Assembly: GCF_947331435.1 (NCBI RefSeq)
Contig: NZ_CAMZOF010000006.1
Location: 124,001-188,000 of the forward strand
Source of the DNA: Pelagibius sp. Alg239-R121
GTDB lineage: Bacteria; Pseudomonadota; Alphaproteobacteria; Kiloniellales; Kiloniellaceae
DNA: 64,000 bases
Reading direction: 5' to 3'
Shown: positions 17,617 to 26,042 of the stretch, in pieces
How positions within the stretch are numbered: position 1 is the first letter of the stretch
Layout: each line of letters begins with the position of its first letter
Notes under the pieces: model-generated
The model's input: the letters and a program-made list of their open reading frames with translations, nothing else
Told to the model about the DNA's origin: nothing
Database searches by the model: none
Made by a program: the position numbers and the translations under genes

Positions 17617-18153
17617 ATGGACAAAGAGCTTTCGATGCCGTTGGGCGTTGTCGTCGAACGGCGCGAGATCGATAATCCCTGGCAGGACTGGAGTTGGCGG
17701 CCGGTGGCCGTGATTCCGGGAGCGCCCGAAGTGGAGGCCTGGACCGAGCTGTCGAGAGATGCGGTTTCTGTGCGTTTTCATGCCGCCACGCTGCCGGTTA
17801 TTCTGCACCGCCAGGAGACCGAGGCTTATCGCCAGAACTTGTCGAACAATCCGCCCGTGGTCTATGTGGTTCTGGAGCCTGACCCCCAGGAAGACGCTGT
17901 CTATGACTATAAGCCCGCATCGGTCACGGTTTCACCTTACGAGGCGCAGGATTCGCTCGATTCCGGGGAAGAGATTGTCGAAGGGGTCACTATGCCCGAT
18001 GGCATGATCGCCTGGGTTCAGGCCTTTATCGATGCGCATCACGTCGACGAGCCCTTTAAGAAACGCAAACGACGTCGCTATGCGACCCATGATGTCGAGT
18101 TCGGCAAGCCACCGCCGGTGAGCAAGAAGCGAAACAGCGGGGGTGATCACTAG
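17617..18153 (+). CDS. DUF3305 protein (formate dehydrogenase accessory)
   Basis: 178 residues from ATG 17617, preceded by AGGACAGG; the open frame extends upstream to 17524 but without family similarity. The start MPLGVVVERREIDNPWQDWSWRPVAV is the hallmark of DUF3305 (shown only in part: VVVERREIDNPWQDWSW). The acidic/aromatic core is followed by a basic tail (KKRKRRRY). The family is found almost only beside DUF3306, TorD and periplasmic formate dehydrogenase genes. Its biochemical role is not established. Confidence 0.85.
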   Translation: MDKELSMPLGVVVERREIDNPWQDWSWRPVAVIPGAPEVEAWTELSRDAVSVRFHAATLPVILHRQETEAYRQNLSNNPPVVYVVLEPDPQEDAVYDYKPASVTVSPYEAQDSLDSGEEIVEGVTMPDGMIAWVQAFIDAHHVDEPFKKRKRRRYATHDVEFGKPPPVSKKRNSGGDH

Positions 18154-18154
18154 G

Positions 18155-18928
18155 GTGGTTGGCGATAAGGAATTCCCCAACGATCTGCCGAAAGCCGCCG
18201 CCGAAGGCTCTGCTGGCGACGAAGGTTTTTTGCGCCGCTGGTCGCGCCGCAAGGGATCTCAGGTGAAAGCGCCGCTGACACAGAAAGCCCCAGGAGTGGA
18301 AGAGGCGGTGGCAAGCCTCGCGGACCCGACTGCGGATGGTCTGATGGAACAATCCACGGAAGTTCCCGTGGAAGCTCCCGTCCGGGGACGCATGATCACT
18401 TCGGCACCGGGGGAAAGCTCAAAACCCGCCGAACCCGACGAGGATGCCGATGTTGATGAAGCGGCGCTGCCTGAGATCGAGGAGTTGGAGGCGGATTCGG
18501 ATTTTACGCCATTCCTGAAAAAGGGCGTTTCCGAGCAACTGCAACGGCGCGCCTTGAGAAAGCTCTGGCTCTCAGACCCGGTGCTGGCGAATGTCGACGG
18601 TCTGCTGGACTATGGTGATGACTTCACCGACGCGGCGATGGTCGTCGAAAACCTGAAAACCGTCTACACGGTGGGGCGCGGGATGGTTCCGGAACCGGCC
18701 GAAGAGGAAGAAGTAACGGAAGATCCGGCAGAGGCGGAAATTCAGGAGCTTGCTGCCGATCAAACCGAAACGCCCGAAGAAGGCGATATGGCGCCGGGCT
18801 CCGGTAAAGAGACGGACAAAGTTGACGACACGGAACACGACGTCACGCAGCTTGAAAGTAATGAGGAAGAGTCCCTCGAAGAAGGCGCTCGCAGTGACCT
18901 CGAACCACTGGCTTCACCCAAAACTTAG
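18155..18928 (+). CDS. DUF3306 protein (formate dehydrogenase accessory)
   Basis: About 257 residues. GTG 18155 is preferred because GGGGGTGATC, a near-perfect extended Shine-Dalgarno, lies 9 bp upstream and overlaps the DUF3305 stop; a GTG at 18143 is an alternative. The diagnostic EGFLRRWSRRKG motif is near the N-terminus. A conserved helical core (ADSDFTPFLKKGVSE, LRKLWLSDPVLANVDGLLDY) is followed by a long acidic, low-complexity tail of ~90 residues that is probably disordered. The protein is cytoplasmic. It is consistently paired with DUF3305; function unknown. Confidence 0.85.
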   Translation: MVGDKEFPNDLPKAAAEGSAGDEGFLRRWSRRKGSQVKAPLTQKAPGVEEAVASLADPTADGLMEQSTEVPVEAPVRGRMITSAPGESSKPAEPDEDADVDEAALPEIEELEADSDFTPFLKKGVSEQLQRRALRKLWLSDPVLANVDGLLDYGDDFTDAAMVVENLKTVYTVGRGMVPEPAEEEEVTEDPAEAEIQELAADQTETPEEGDMAPGSGKETDKVDDTEHDVTQLESNEEESLEEGARSDLEPLASPKT

Positions 18929-19271
18929 TGCGTTTATCCGGCATATTCGAGACACCGATTCGAAGTCTTCGTAAGTGAACGTTCGAATGATTGGTATAAT
19001 ACCTGTGCCACTTAGCCATTATTCGGGCCCCAAATCTGTTCGCATGCTGAATAATGCATTCAAAATTCTCTGTGAACGTTTTCATTGAATAGGAAGCATT
19101 GTTGCAGTGCACACGGAGAAAACACGCAAATACTTAAGTAAATGCTGCAGCGCACAATTTTCATTATCATTTTCTGGGTAAAGCGTCACAGCAAAGTGTT
19201 GAGCCTGAATTCGTTAATTGTCATAATCTGAACACATCAAGAATAAGAAAACACAGGGGCGCTCTTACGGA
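18929..19271. other. AT-richer gap before the TorD-like gene
   Basis: About 340 bp with no coding frame. It holds a TATAAT at 18995-19000 without a convincing -35, a GAACGTTC palindrome at 18978-18985 and a TACTTAAGTA palindrome at 19131-19140. A second promoter for torD-fdhXABC is plausible here, because the gap interrupts an otherwise compact cluster. Confidence 0.4.
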
Positions 19272-19889
19272 ATGGTTCACCCATCCGCGGTGTCAGACTC
19301 AGAGCCTTTGTCCGAAGAGGACATTTTAAGGGCACAAATGTACCGGTTTTTGGCGCGCCTGCTGGCGGCGCCACCGGATTCGGCCACGCTTGAGGCTGTA
19401 TCACGCCTGAAGGGCGATGATACGGATCTGGGGCAGGCTTTGAGTACGACTGCTCTGTTGGCCGGAAAAATGTCCGTCGCCGATTCCGAGCGGGAGTACA
19501 ATGCTCTCTTCATCGGATTGGGCCGCGGCGAACTTGTCCCGTACGGCTCTTACTATCTGGCCGGCTTTTTAAACGAGAAGCCGCTCGCCAAACTCCGTCA
19601 GCACATGATCCAACTTGAAATGACCCGGGCGGACGATGTTTCCGAACCGGAAGATCATATTGCGTCACTGTGCGAAATGATGGCCGGGATGATCGACGGC
19701 CTTTATGGCGGCGAAGACAATCTACATGGGCAGCAGGCGTTTTTCGAAACGCATCTTGCGTCCTGGGCGCCTCAGTTCTTCCAGGATCTGGAGGGCGCGG
19801 AAAGTTCTAAACTCTATGCTCCGATCGGATCGGTCGGGCGAGTGTTTATGGAAATCGAAGCGACTGCATTCAAGATGGTCGCCGACTAG
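19272..19889 (+). CDS. TorD/DmsD-family molybdoenzyme chaperone
   Basis: 205 residues, all helical in character and of family length. The TorD signature EPEDHIASLCEMMAGM is present, together with YNALFIGLGRGELVPYGSYYL. These cytoplasmic chaperones bind the twin-arginine leader and apo-form of molybdopterin oxidoreductases until the cofactor is loaded. The obvious client is FdhA two genes downstream. The region after it, up to fdhX, contains a hairpin. Confidence 0.85.
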   Translation: MVHPSAVSDSEPLSEEDILRAQMYRFLARLLAAPPDSATLEAVSRLKGDDTDLGQALSTTALLAGKMSVADSEREYNALFIGLGRGELVPYGSYYLAGFLNEKPLAKLRQHMIQLEMTRADDVSEPEDHIASLCEMMAGMIDGLYGGEDNLHGQQAFFETHLASWAPQFFQDLEGAESSKLYAPIGSVGRVFMEIEATAFKMVAD

Positions 19890-19918
19890 GAGTGTGAAAC
19901 GAAGGTAACTGACAGCTT

Positions 19919-19953
19919 GTTCGAATCCGTGTGAAGAGGTGTTGGGTTCGAAC
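19919..19953 (+). promoter_or_regulatory. Inverted repeat between torD-like gene and fdhX
   Basis: GTTCGAATCC pairs with GGGTTCGAAC (one T-G wobble) across a 15-nt loop. The arms look like tRNA T-arms but no tRNA can be folded around them. There is no T-run, so a processing or stabilising hairpin, or a dyad for a regulator, is more likely than a terminator. Confidence 0.35.
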
Positions 19954-20062
19954 GCATCCGTTAAGAGGTCGACAACTTACGGATGTTGCATTTTGAGACG
20001 TCGCAGCGTGCCGGCCATTCGATCTGAATTGGCCAATGACACAAAAAGAAGAGGTGGATCCT

Positions 20063-20260
20063 ATGAACGAGGAACGGGCAGAAAAAGTCGCGAAACGCCG
20101 CGATTTCCTGAAGCTAGCCGGCCTCGGCGTTGTTTCGGCGGGGGCTGGTTTAGCCGTCGCGTCGAAGGACGGCGAAGCGGCGGAGGTATCAGCCAACGGC
20201 GGTGCCGACTATCGCGAGACGGAGCACGTTAAGACGTACTACGAACTCGCGCGCTTCTAG
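20063..20260 (+). CDS. fdhX: Formate dehydrogenase region Tat-target protein FdhX
   Basis: 65 residues from ATG 20063 (SD AGAGGTGG). It carries a twin-arginine leader (KRRDFLKLAGLGVVSAGAG) and the conserved end DYRETEHVKTYYELARF, matching the short 'formate region Tat target' family found immediately upstream of FdhA in many proteobacteria. It is probably exported with, or helps assemble, the FdhAB complex. An upstream in-frame ATG at 20036 is less likely. Confidence 0.88.
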   Translation: MNEERAEKVAKRRDFLKLAGLGVVSAGAGLAVASKDGEAAEVSANGGADYRETEHVKTYYELARF

Positions 20261-20330
20261 GCGATTTTCCACCAAAGATTCAGACACGACCCGGCCTGGA
20301 ACCCCTGCCGGGATTGAGTGGGAGAGAAAT

Positions 20331-23207
20331 ATGCTCAGGAAAAAAGTAAACGGAGCGTCGAGAAGCCCGCGGCTTTCGAAAGCTCTGGCCGGTTTGACCG
20401 GTGGCGCTATTGATCGCCGTTCCTTCCTCCGCCGTTCCGGTTTGACCGCCGGTGGTTTGGCTGCCGCAGGCGCCATGGGTGGCGGTATGGTCAAAAAGGC
20501 CGAAGCCCAGTCCGCAGGGACGGGCGGCAAGATGGAGATCGTGAAATCGGTCTGCACGCACTGCTCAGTCGGCTGCACGGTCCTCGCTGAAGTCGTCGAC
20601 GGCGTCTGGGTCGGCCAGGAGCCCGGCTTTGACAGCCCCTTCAACCTTGGTGCGCACTGCGCCAAAGGTGCATCGGTGCGCGAGCACGCCCATGGCGAGC
20701 GCCGCCTGAAGTATCCGATGAAGATGGTCGACGGCGAATGGAAGAAGCTGTCGTGGGACGACGCCATCAACGAGATCGGCGATAAGATGCTGTCGATCCG
20801 CAAAGAGTCCGGCCCGGATGCGGCTTACTGGCTCGGTTCGGCGAAGCACAACAACGAACAGGCCTATCTGTTCCGTAAGTTCGCGGCCTTCTGGGGCACG
20901 AACAACGTGGATCACCAGGCACGTATCTGTCACTCGACCACGGTCGCGGGTGTTGCAAACACCTGGGGCTACGGCGCCATGACCAACAGCTACAACGACA
21001 TCCACAAGAGCCGGGCGATCTTCCTGATCGGCGGTAATCCGGCCGAAGCACATCCGGTGTCGCTGCTGCATCTTCTGAAAGCTAAGGAAGAGAACAACGC
21101 GCCGCTGATCGTTTGTGATCCGCGCTTTACCCGCACGGCCGCGCACGCCGACGAGTTCGTCCGCATGCGTCCCGGAACGGACGTGGCCCTGATCTGGGGT
21201 ATCCTCTGGCATCTCTTCGATAACGAGTGGGAAGACAAGGAGTTCATTCGCCAGCGCGTCTGGGGCATGGATCAGATCAAGGGTGAAGTCGCCAAGTGGA
21301 ACCCGGAAGAGACCGAACGGGTCACCGGTGTCCCGGGCTCTCAGCTCAAGCGCGTTGCACGCCTGATGGCCAACAATCGTCCCGGTACCGTGATCTGGTG
21401 CATGGGTGGTACGCAGCACACCAACGGCAACAACAACACCAGGGCCTACTGCATCCTGCAGCTGGCACTGGGCAACATGGGCACCTCCGGCGGCGGCACC
21501 AACATCTTCCGCGGCCATGACAACGTCCAGGGTGCCACCGATCTTGGCGTGCTCTGCCACACCCTGCCGGGTTACTACGGCATCAAGGCCGGTTCCTGGA
21601 AGCACTGGTCGCGGGTCTGGGATGTCGATTACGACTACATGCTCGGCCAGTTCCAGGACGAGAAGTTGATGCAGACTGCCGGCATGCCGGTGTCGCGCTG
21701 GATCGACGGCGTTCTTGAAGACAAGGACAACATCGATCAGCCAGACAACGTCCGTGCCATGGTGTTCTGGGGACATGCTCCGAACTCGCAGACTCGTTTG
21801 ACCGAGATGAAAGTCGCGATGGAGAAACTCGACCTGCTGGTCGTGGTCGATCCTTATCCGACGGTTTCCGCGATCCTGCATGACCGTAAGGACGGCGCTT
21901 ATCTCCTGCCGGCCTGTACACAGTTCGAAACCTACGGCTCGGTGACGGCTTCCAACCGTTCGATCCAATGGCGCGACAAAGTCGTCGAGCCGCTGTTCGA
22001 ATCCAAATCTGACCACGAGATCATGTATCTCCTGGCCGAGAAGTTCGGGTTCGCCGACGAGATGTTCAAGAACATCGAAATCAACGGCAAGGAGCCGCTG
22101 GTCGAAGACATCACCCGCGAGTTCAACAAGGGGATGTGGACGATTGGTTACACCGGGCAGTCGCCGGAACGCCTGCGCAAGCACATGGCGCACCAGCACA
22201 CCTTCGACCGTACGACGCTGCAAGCGAACGGCGGGCCTTGCGACGGTGAGTACTACGGTCTGCCCTGGCCGTCATGGGGCACGGCGGAGATGGGCCATCC
22301 CGGTACGCCGAACCTCTACGATATCTCCAAGCCTGTTGCGGAAGGCGGTCTGTCGTTCCGCGCACGCTTCGGTGTCGAGCGGGAAGGCGACAACCTTCTA
22401 GCTGAAGGCTCCTATCCGGTCGGTTCGGAGATCAAGGACGGTTATCCCGAATTCACCATGGCCATGCTCAAGAAGCTGGGTTGGGATGGCGATCTGACGG
22501 ATGACGAGCGTTCCGCGATCGACGCGGTGGCCGGTGACAAAACCAACTGGAAGACCGACCTTTCGGGCGGCATCCAGCGGGTTGCCATCAAGCATGGCTG
22601 TTCGCCGTTCGGTAACGCCAAGGCCCGGGCCGTGGTCTGGAACTTCCCGGATCCTGTTCCACTGCATCGTGAGCCGCTCTACACACCGCGGCGCGATCTG
22701 GTGGCCGACTATCCGACCTATGAAGATCGTCAGATGTACCGTCTGCCGACCATGTATGCGTCGATCCAGGAGAAGGATTTCGCAACCGACTTCCCAACCG
22801 TGCTGACCTCAGGACGGCTGGTCGAATATGAAGGCGGCGGCGATGAGTCTCGCTCGAACCCCTGGCTTGCTGAACTTCAGCAGGACATGTTCGTTGAGAT
22901 CAATCCCTACGATGCCAATTCCAACGGCATCCGTGACGGGGTCATGGTCTGGGTCCATTCGCCGGAAGGCTCCAAGGTCAAGGTCATGGCCATGGTGACT
23001 GAGCGGGTCGGACGCGGTGTTGCCTTCATGCCGTTCCACTTTGGTGGACACCTGGAGGGTGAGGATCGAAGGCACAAGTATCCTGCGGGCGCCGATCCTT
23101 ATGTGCTCGGTGAATCGTCGAATACCGCTCAAACCTACGGGTACGACTCGGTGACGAACATGCAAGAAACCAAAGCTACGCTCTGTCGTATCGAGCTGGT
23201 GGCGTAA
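20331..23207 (+). CDS. fdhA: Formate dehydrogenase catalytic subunit alpha (Mo/W-bis-MGD, Cys type)
   Basis: 958 residues from ATG 20331 (SD GGAGAG), which places a Tat leader (DRRSFLRRSGLTAGG) near the N-terminus, so the enzyme is periplasmic. The 4Fe-4S cluster ligands are C75, C78, C82 and C110 (CTHCSVGC ... HCAKGAS). The molybdenum ligand is C200 in HQARICHSTTVAG, followed by the catalytic His 201, so no selenocysteine is needed. The molybdopterin-binding and C-terminal Molydop_binding domains are intact. It oxidises formate to CO2 and passes electrons to FdhB. The long open frame upstream of 20331 is a chance extension. Confidence 0.93.
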   Translation: MLRKKVNGASRSPRLSKALAGLTGGAIDRRSFLRRSGLTAGGLAAAGAMGGGMVKKAEAQSAGTGGKMEIVKSVCTHCSVGCTVLAEVVDGVWVGQEPGFDSPFNLGAHCAKGASVREHAHGERRLKYPMKMVDGEWKKLSWDDAINEIGDKMLSIRKESGPDAAYWLGSAKHNNEQAYLFRKFAAFWGTNNVDHQARICHSTTVAGVANTWGYGAMTNSYNDIHKSRAIFLIGGNPAEAHPVSLLHLLKAKEENNAPLIVCDPRFTRTAAHADEFVRMRPGTDVALIWGILWHLFDNEWEDKEFIRQRVWGMDQIKGEVAKWNPEETERVTGVPGSQLKRVARLMANNRPGTVIWCMGGTQHTNGNNNTRAYCILQLALGNMGTSGGGTNIFRGHDNVQGATDLGVLCHTLPGYYGIKAGSWKHWSRVWDVDYDYMLGQFQDEKLMQTAGMPVSRWIDGVLEDKDNIDQPDNVRAMVFWGHAPNSQTRLTEMKVAMEKLDLLVVVDPYPTVSAILHDRKDGAYLLPACTQFETYGSVTASNRSIQWRDKVVEPLFESKSDHEIMYLLAEKFGFADEMFKNIEINGKEPLVEDITREFNKGMWTIGYTGQSPERLRKHMAHQHTFDRTTLQANGGPCDGEYYGLPWPSWGTAEMGHPGTPNLYDISKPVAEGGLSFRARFGVEREGDNLLAEGSYPVGSEIKDGYPEFTMAMLKKLGWDGDLTDDERSAIDAVAGDKTNWKTDLSGGIQRVAIKHGCSPFGNAKARAVVWNFPDPVPLHREPLYTPRRDLVADYPTYEDRQMYRLPTMYASIQEKDFATDFPTVLTSGRLVEYEGGGDESRSNPWLAELQQDMFVEINPYDANSNGIRDGVMVWVHSPEGSKVKVMAMVTERVGRGVAFMPFHFGGHLEGEDRRHKYPAGADPYVLGESSNTAQTYGYDSVTNMQETKATLCRIELVA

Positions 23208-23221
23208 GGAGGAGCTGAGAA

Positions 23222-23818
23222 ATGGCTAGAATGAAGTTTCTTTGTGATGCCGAACGCTGCATCGAATGCAACGCCTGTGTCACGGCTTGTAAAAACGAGC
23301 ATGAGGTTCCCTGGGGCGTAAACCGCCGCCGCGTCGTCACCATCAATGACGGCAAACCCGGCGAGCGTTCCATCTCGGTGGCCTGCATGCACTGCTCGGA
23401 CGCGCCTTGTATGGCGGTTTGCCCGGTGGACTGCTTCTATCAGAGCGACGAGGGTGTGGTTCTGCACTCGAAGGACCTCTGCATCGGTTGTGGTTATTGC
23501 TTCTACGCCTGTCCTTTTGGCGCGCCGCAGTATCCACAGGCCGGCAACTTTGGCTCTCGTGGCAAGATGGACAAGTGCACCTTCTGTAATGGTGGCCCGG
23601 AAGATAACCACAGCGAGACTGAGTTCCAGAAATACGGCCGAAACCGTCTTGCCGAAGGCAAGCTTCCCCTCTGCGCCGAGATGTGTTCGACCAAGGCTCT
23701 GTTGGCCGGTGACGGCGACATGGTTTCCAACATCTACCGCGAGCGTGTCGTTGCCCGTGGCTTCGGATCCGGTGCCTGGGGCTGGGGAACGGCCTACCAG
23801 GCCAAAACCGGCGGTTGA
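23222..23818 (+). CDS. fdhB: Formate dehydrogenase iron-sulfur subunit beta
   Basis: 198 residues with four Cys clusters: CIECNACVTACKNEH, CMHCSDAPCMAVCP, CIGCGYCFYACPFG, and CTFCNGG paired with the late CAEMC. These hold four 4Fe-4S clusters that bridge FdhA to the membrane cytochrome. There is no transmembrane anchor of its own, as in the short FDH-beta group found with FdhX. It starts 14 bp after fdhA behind AAGGAGGAG and is followed by a strong hairpin. Confidence 0.92.
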   Translation: MARMKFLCDAERCIECNACVTACKNEHEVPWGVNRRRVVTINDGKPGERSISVACMHCSDAPCMAVCPVDCFYQSDEGVVLHSKDLCIGCGYCFYACPFGAPQYPQAGNFGSRGKMDKCTFCNGGPEDNHSETEFQKYGRNRLAEGKLPLCAEMCSTKALLAGDGDMVSNIYRERVVARGFGSGAWGWGTAYQAKTGG

Positions 23819-23848
23819 TATCAACCCCGGGAGTGCGAGTGTGTTTGG

Positions 23849-23869
23849 GGGGCGGCTTTGTGCCGCCCC
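23849..23869 (+). terminator. Strong hairpin after fdhB (terminator or attenuator)
   Basis: GGGGCGGC-TTTGT-GCCGCCCC, an 8-bp all-GC-rich stem with a 5-nt loop, followed by TCTTCAT. The T-run is poor, so it may partly terminate or stabilise the fdhXAB message relative to the downstream genes. Confidence 0.6.
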
Positions 23870-23965
23870 TCTTCATAAGAGCCTGAATTTGTCTCGCTAA
23901 ATGAGGCAATAAAAATGTATCTTGCTGAAGATAAACGGGTTTTTTGTTACGAGAGGGACATAGCG

Positions 23966-24172
23966 TTGAAGAAGACGAAACAGTCTCGGCGCGATTTCAT
24001 GGCGTTTGGTGGAAGCCTGCTGCTCGGCCTGTCACTGGCCGCTTGCCGCAAGGAAGAGCAGGGGCGGGCGCTGAGCTACGACAAGGGTAGTTATCAGGGG
24101 AAAGCCGACGAAAAGCTTTCTGAAGAGGAACTGATGACTCTACGGCAGAGGGCGGCTCTGCAAAGACAATGA
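23966..24172 (+). CDS. Small Tat-exported lipoprotein of the fdh locus
   Basis: 68 residues from TTG 23966, preceded by GAGAGGGAC; the frame stays open upstream to 23915. It has a twin-arginine motif (QSRRDFMAFGG) and a lipobox (SLAAC), so it should be exported folded and lipid-anchored facing the periplasm. The ~40-residue mature part is polar and ends in a predicted helix (LSEEELMTLRQRAALQRQ). It has no domain I know. Its place between fdhB and fdhC points to a structural or assembly role in the formate dehydrogenase complex. Confidence 0.6.
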   Translation: MKKTKQSRRDFMAFGGSLLLGLSLAACRKEEQGRALSYDKGSYQGKADEKLSEEELMTLRQRAALQRQ

Positions 24173-24342
24173 GACCTCTCCGCAGGTTCGACAGTGAAAT
24201 CCCGTCCGGCTTGAAATGTCGATCATCGACCGATCGCCGCGAGACGACGGCATGTGCCGAACTTCTGCACGGGCTTTGACGTCCGATGAAGCGGAAAAAC
24301 CAACAGATTAAATAGTGCTTTGGATGCATTGGAAGGGTGGCG

Positions 24343-25488
24343 ATGTCTATCTTGAGGCGGAGTATGAGGGGCTTAGTCCCGGCGGTTCTGGTTCTGGCCG
24401 CGATCTACGGAGCGGTTTCGATCGCCGGCGGCCTTTGGCTGACTGACCGTGCTGCGGTCGCACAAAGCACAACAGGTGAGGCCGGGGCAGGCTCTGGAGA
24501 AGATCCCTCCAGCGGCAAGGTCAAAGGCTTTGTGCCGGGCAATACACTGGGCAACAACAGCGATACAGAGCTCTGGCGCGCGATCCGCCGCGGGGCTCAG
24601 GGCAATGTGTCCGCGCCGGGCGGTCAGGGCGGTCAGCTGATCCAGTCCGAAGGCGACAACTGGCGGGCGCTGCGCAACGGGCCGGTCTCCAAGTACGGTG
24701 TCTGGGGGATGCTCGGCATTATCGCGCTCCTGGCGATCTTCTTTGCCATTCGCGGGCGTATCAAGATCGATGCCGGGCGTTCGAACCAGACGATCCAGCG
24801 CTTCAACGCTGTCGAACGCTTCAGTCATTGGCTGATGGCCGGTTCTTTCGTGATTTTAGGCCTGACGGGCCTGAATCTGCTTTACGGCCGGTACTTCCTG
24901 CCAGACGTCGTCGGCAAGTCGGTTTTTGCCGCGCTGACTTCCTGGGGCAAATATGCGCATAACTACCTCGCCTTTGCTTTCATGGCCGGTCTGGTGTTGA
25001 GCTTTGTTCTTTGGGTCGTTCACAACATTCCAAACGGGACAGATCTGCGCTGGCTGCTCAAGGGGGGCGGTCTCTTCTCCAAAGGCAGCCATCCGCCGGC
25101 GGAGAAGTTCAATGCGGGACAGAAGATCCTGTTTTGGTTAGTGATGCTGGGCGGCCTGTCGATCAGCCTTTCGGGATTGGCGTTGCTGTTTCCCTTTGAG
25201 ATTCCGATGTTCGCCAAGACCTTTGCGGTATTGAACGTTGTTGGCTTCGACTTGCCGACCGAACTCTCCATGATGCAGGAGACTCAGCTGGCACAGCTCT
25301 GGCATTCGGTGATTGCGCTGGTTCTGATGATCGTCATCGTGGGTCACATCTATATCGGCTCGGTCGGGATGGAAGGTGCGTTCGATGCCATGGGCAATGG
25401 CCAGGTCGATCTGAACTGGGCGCGCGAGCATCACGGCCTCTGGGTCGAAAAGACTTTGGGGCGGGCACCTTCTGACGGGAATCACTAG
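24343..25488 (+). CDS. fdhC: Formate dehydrogenase cytochrome b subunit gamma
   Basis: 381 residues from ATG 24343 (SD GGAAGG; GTG 24337 is the alternative). A first hydrophobic segment or signal is followed by a ~90-residue periplasmic segment rich in Gly/Ser and ending before KYGVWGMLGIIALLAIFF. Four further membrane helices form the FdoI/FdnI-type fold with haem-ligand His candidates in ERFSHWLMAG, KYAHNYLAF, LWHSVIALV and VGHIYIGSVG. It carries electrons from FdhB to the quinone pool. The N-terminal extension is typical of the FdhX-associated group. Confidence 0.9.
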   Translation: MSILRRSMRGLVPAVLVLAAIYGAVSIAGGLWLTDRAAVAQSTTGEAGAGSGEDPSSGKVKGFVPGNTLGNNSDTELWRAIRRGAQGNVSAPGGQGGQLIQSEGDNWRALRNGPVSKYGVWGMLGIIALLAIFFAIRGRIKIDAGRSNQTIQRFNAVERFSHWLMAGSFVILGLTGLNLLYGRYFLPDVVGKSVFAALTSWGKYAHNYLAFAFMAGLVLSFVLWVVHNIPNGTDLRWLLKGGGLFSKGSHPPAEKFNAGQKILFWLVMLGGLSISLSGLALLFPFEIPMFAKTFAVLNVVGFDLPTELSMMQETQLAQLWHSVIALVLMIVIVGHIYIGSVGMEGAFDAMGNGQVDLNWAREHHGLWVEKTLGRAPSDGNH

Positions 25489-25489
25489 A

Positions 25490-25897
25490 ATGATCCAGGG
25501 CGTCGTCAGAAGGATCTCGCGCTCGGGCAGATTGTTGTCGTCGGGGACGCTGGCGTGCATGGTCGTTGCCGCCTCCTCAACGCTCGCAATGGCACAGGTT
25601 CGCTCCTTGGAAGAGGTGGCAGCGAGTGTTGGTGCTGAATACGACGTCGAGGTTCTGAAAAGCGCGGAAGTCGAGATGTCTGATGGCTCTCTTGCTTACG
25701 AACTGGTGGTTATGAACCAGGGGGGAGATTTCAACGAAGCCTTTCAGGTCACGCGATTGCTGGTAGATCCCAATACAGGCAACCTGATTTCGCGCTTTCA
25801 GCATGGCAATTCCGGTTACGATCTTTCGGGAGCACCACGCTACAACCCAGGCAGAGATGGCGCGGATTCGATGTTGCGAAGAGACAGTCTGAGGTGA
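25490..25897 (+). CDS. Exported PepSY-like protein
   Basis: 135 residues, starting 2 bp after the fdhC stop. The signal peptide is long (cleavage near AMA-Q). The mature region GAEYDVEVLKSAEVEMSDG and YELVVMNQGGDFNEAF followed by LLVDPNTGNLISRF has the beta-hairpin and final D-x-x-T-G-x-L pattern of PepSY domains, which act as small inhibitory or scaffold modules in the periplasm. The C-terminus is short and Arg/Asp-rich. In this locus it could modulate assembly of the periplasmic FdhAB-cytochrome complex (inference). Confidence 0.6.
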   Translation: MIQGVVRRISRSGRLLSSGTLACMVVAASSTLAMAQVRSLEEVAASVGAEYDVEVLKSAEVEMSDGSLAYELVVMNQGGDFNEAFQVTRLLVDPNTGNLISRFQHGNSGYDLSGAPRYNPGRDGADSMLRRDSLR

Positions 25898-26042
25898 TCA
25901 CGCTCGCCATAATCCCGACAGTTACCGACGGGCACTGCCTAAAATGCTTGTGTGACACCGCGGGCCATCGTGTGGTTTGCGTTGCGGAAGGCAGACCCGC
26001 TTGCAGGGGACGGGCAGTGGATCAGGATCGGCGGGGGGAGTA

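Noticed and set aside
19919-19953. tRNA-like GGTTCGAAC segments
   Set aside because: No acceptor stem, anticodon arm or CCA context can be built around either arm.
20202-20330. N-terminal extension of the FdhA frame
   Set aside because: The extension overlaps fdhX, has no ribosome site and would bury the Tat leader; ATG 20331 is better.
20928-20933. Possible selenocysteine codon in FdhA
   Set aside because: The codon at the active site is TGT (Cys 200), so no TGA recoding or SECIS element is needed.
20565-22223. Minus-strand open frame of 552 codons opposite fdhA
   Set aside because: A high-GC shadow of a strongly conserved gene; no start signal or family resemblance.
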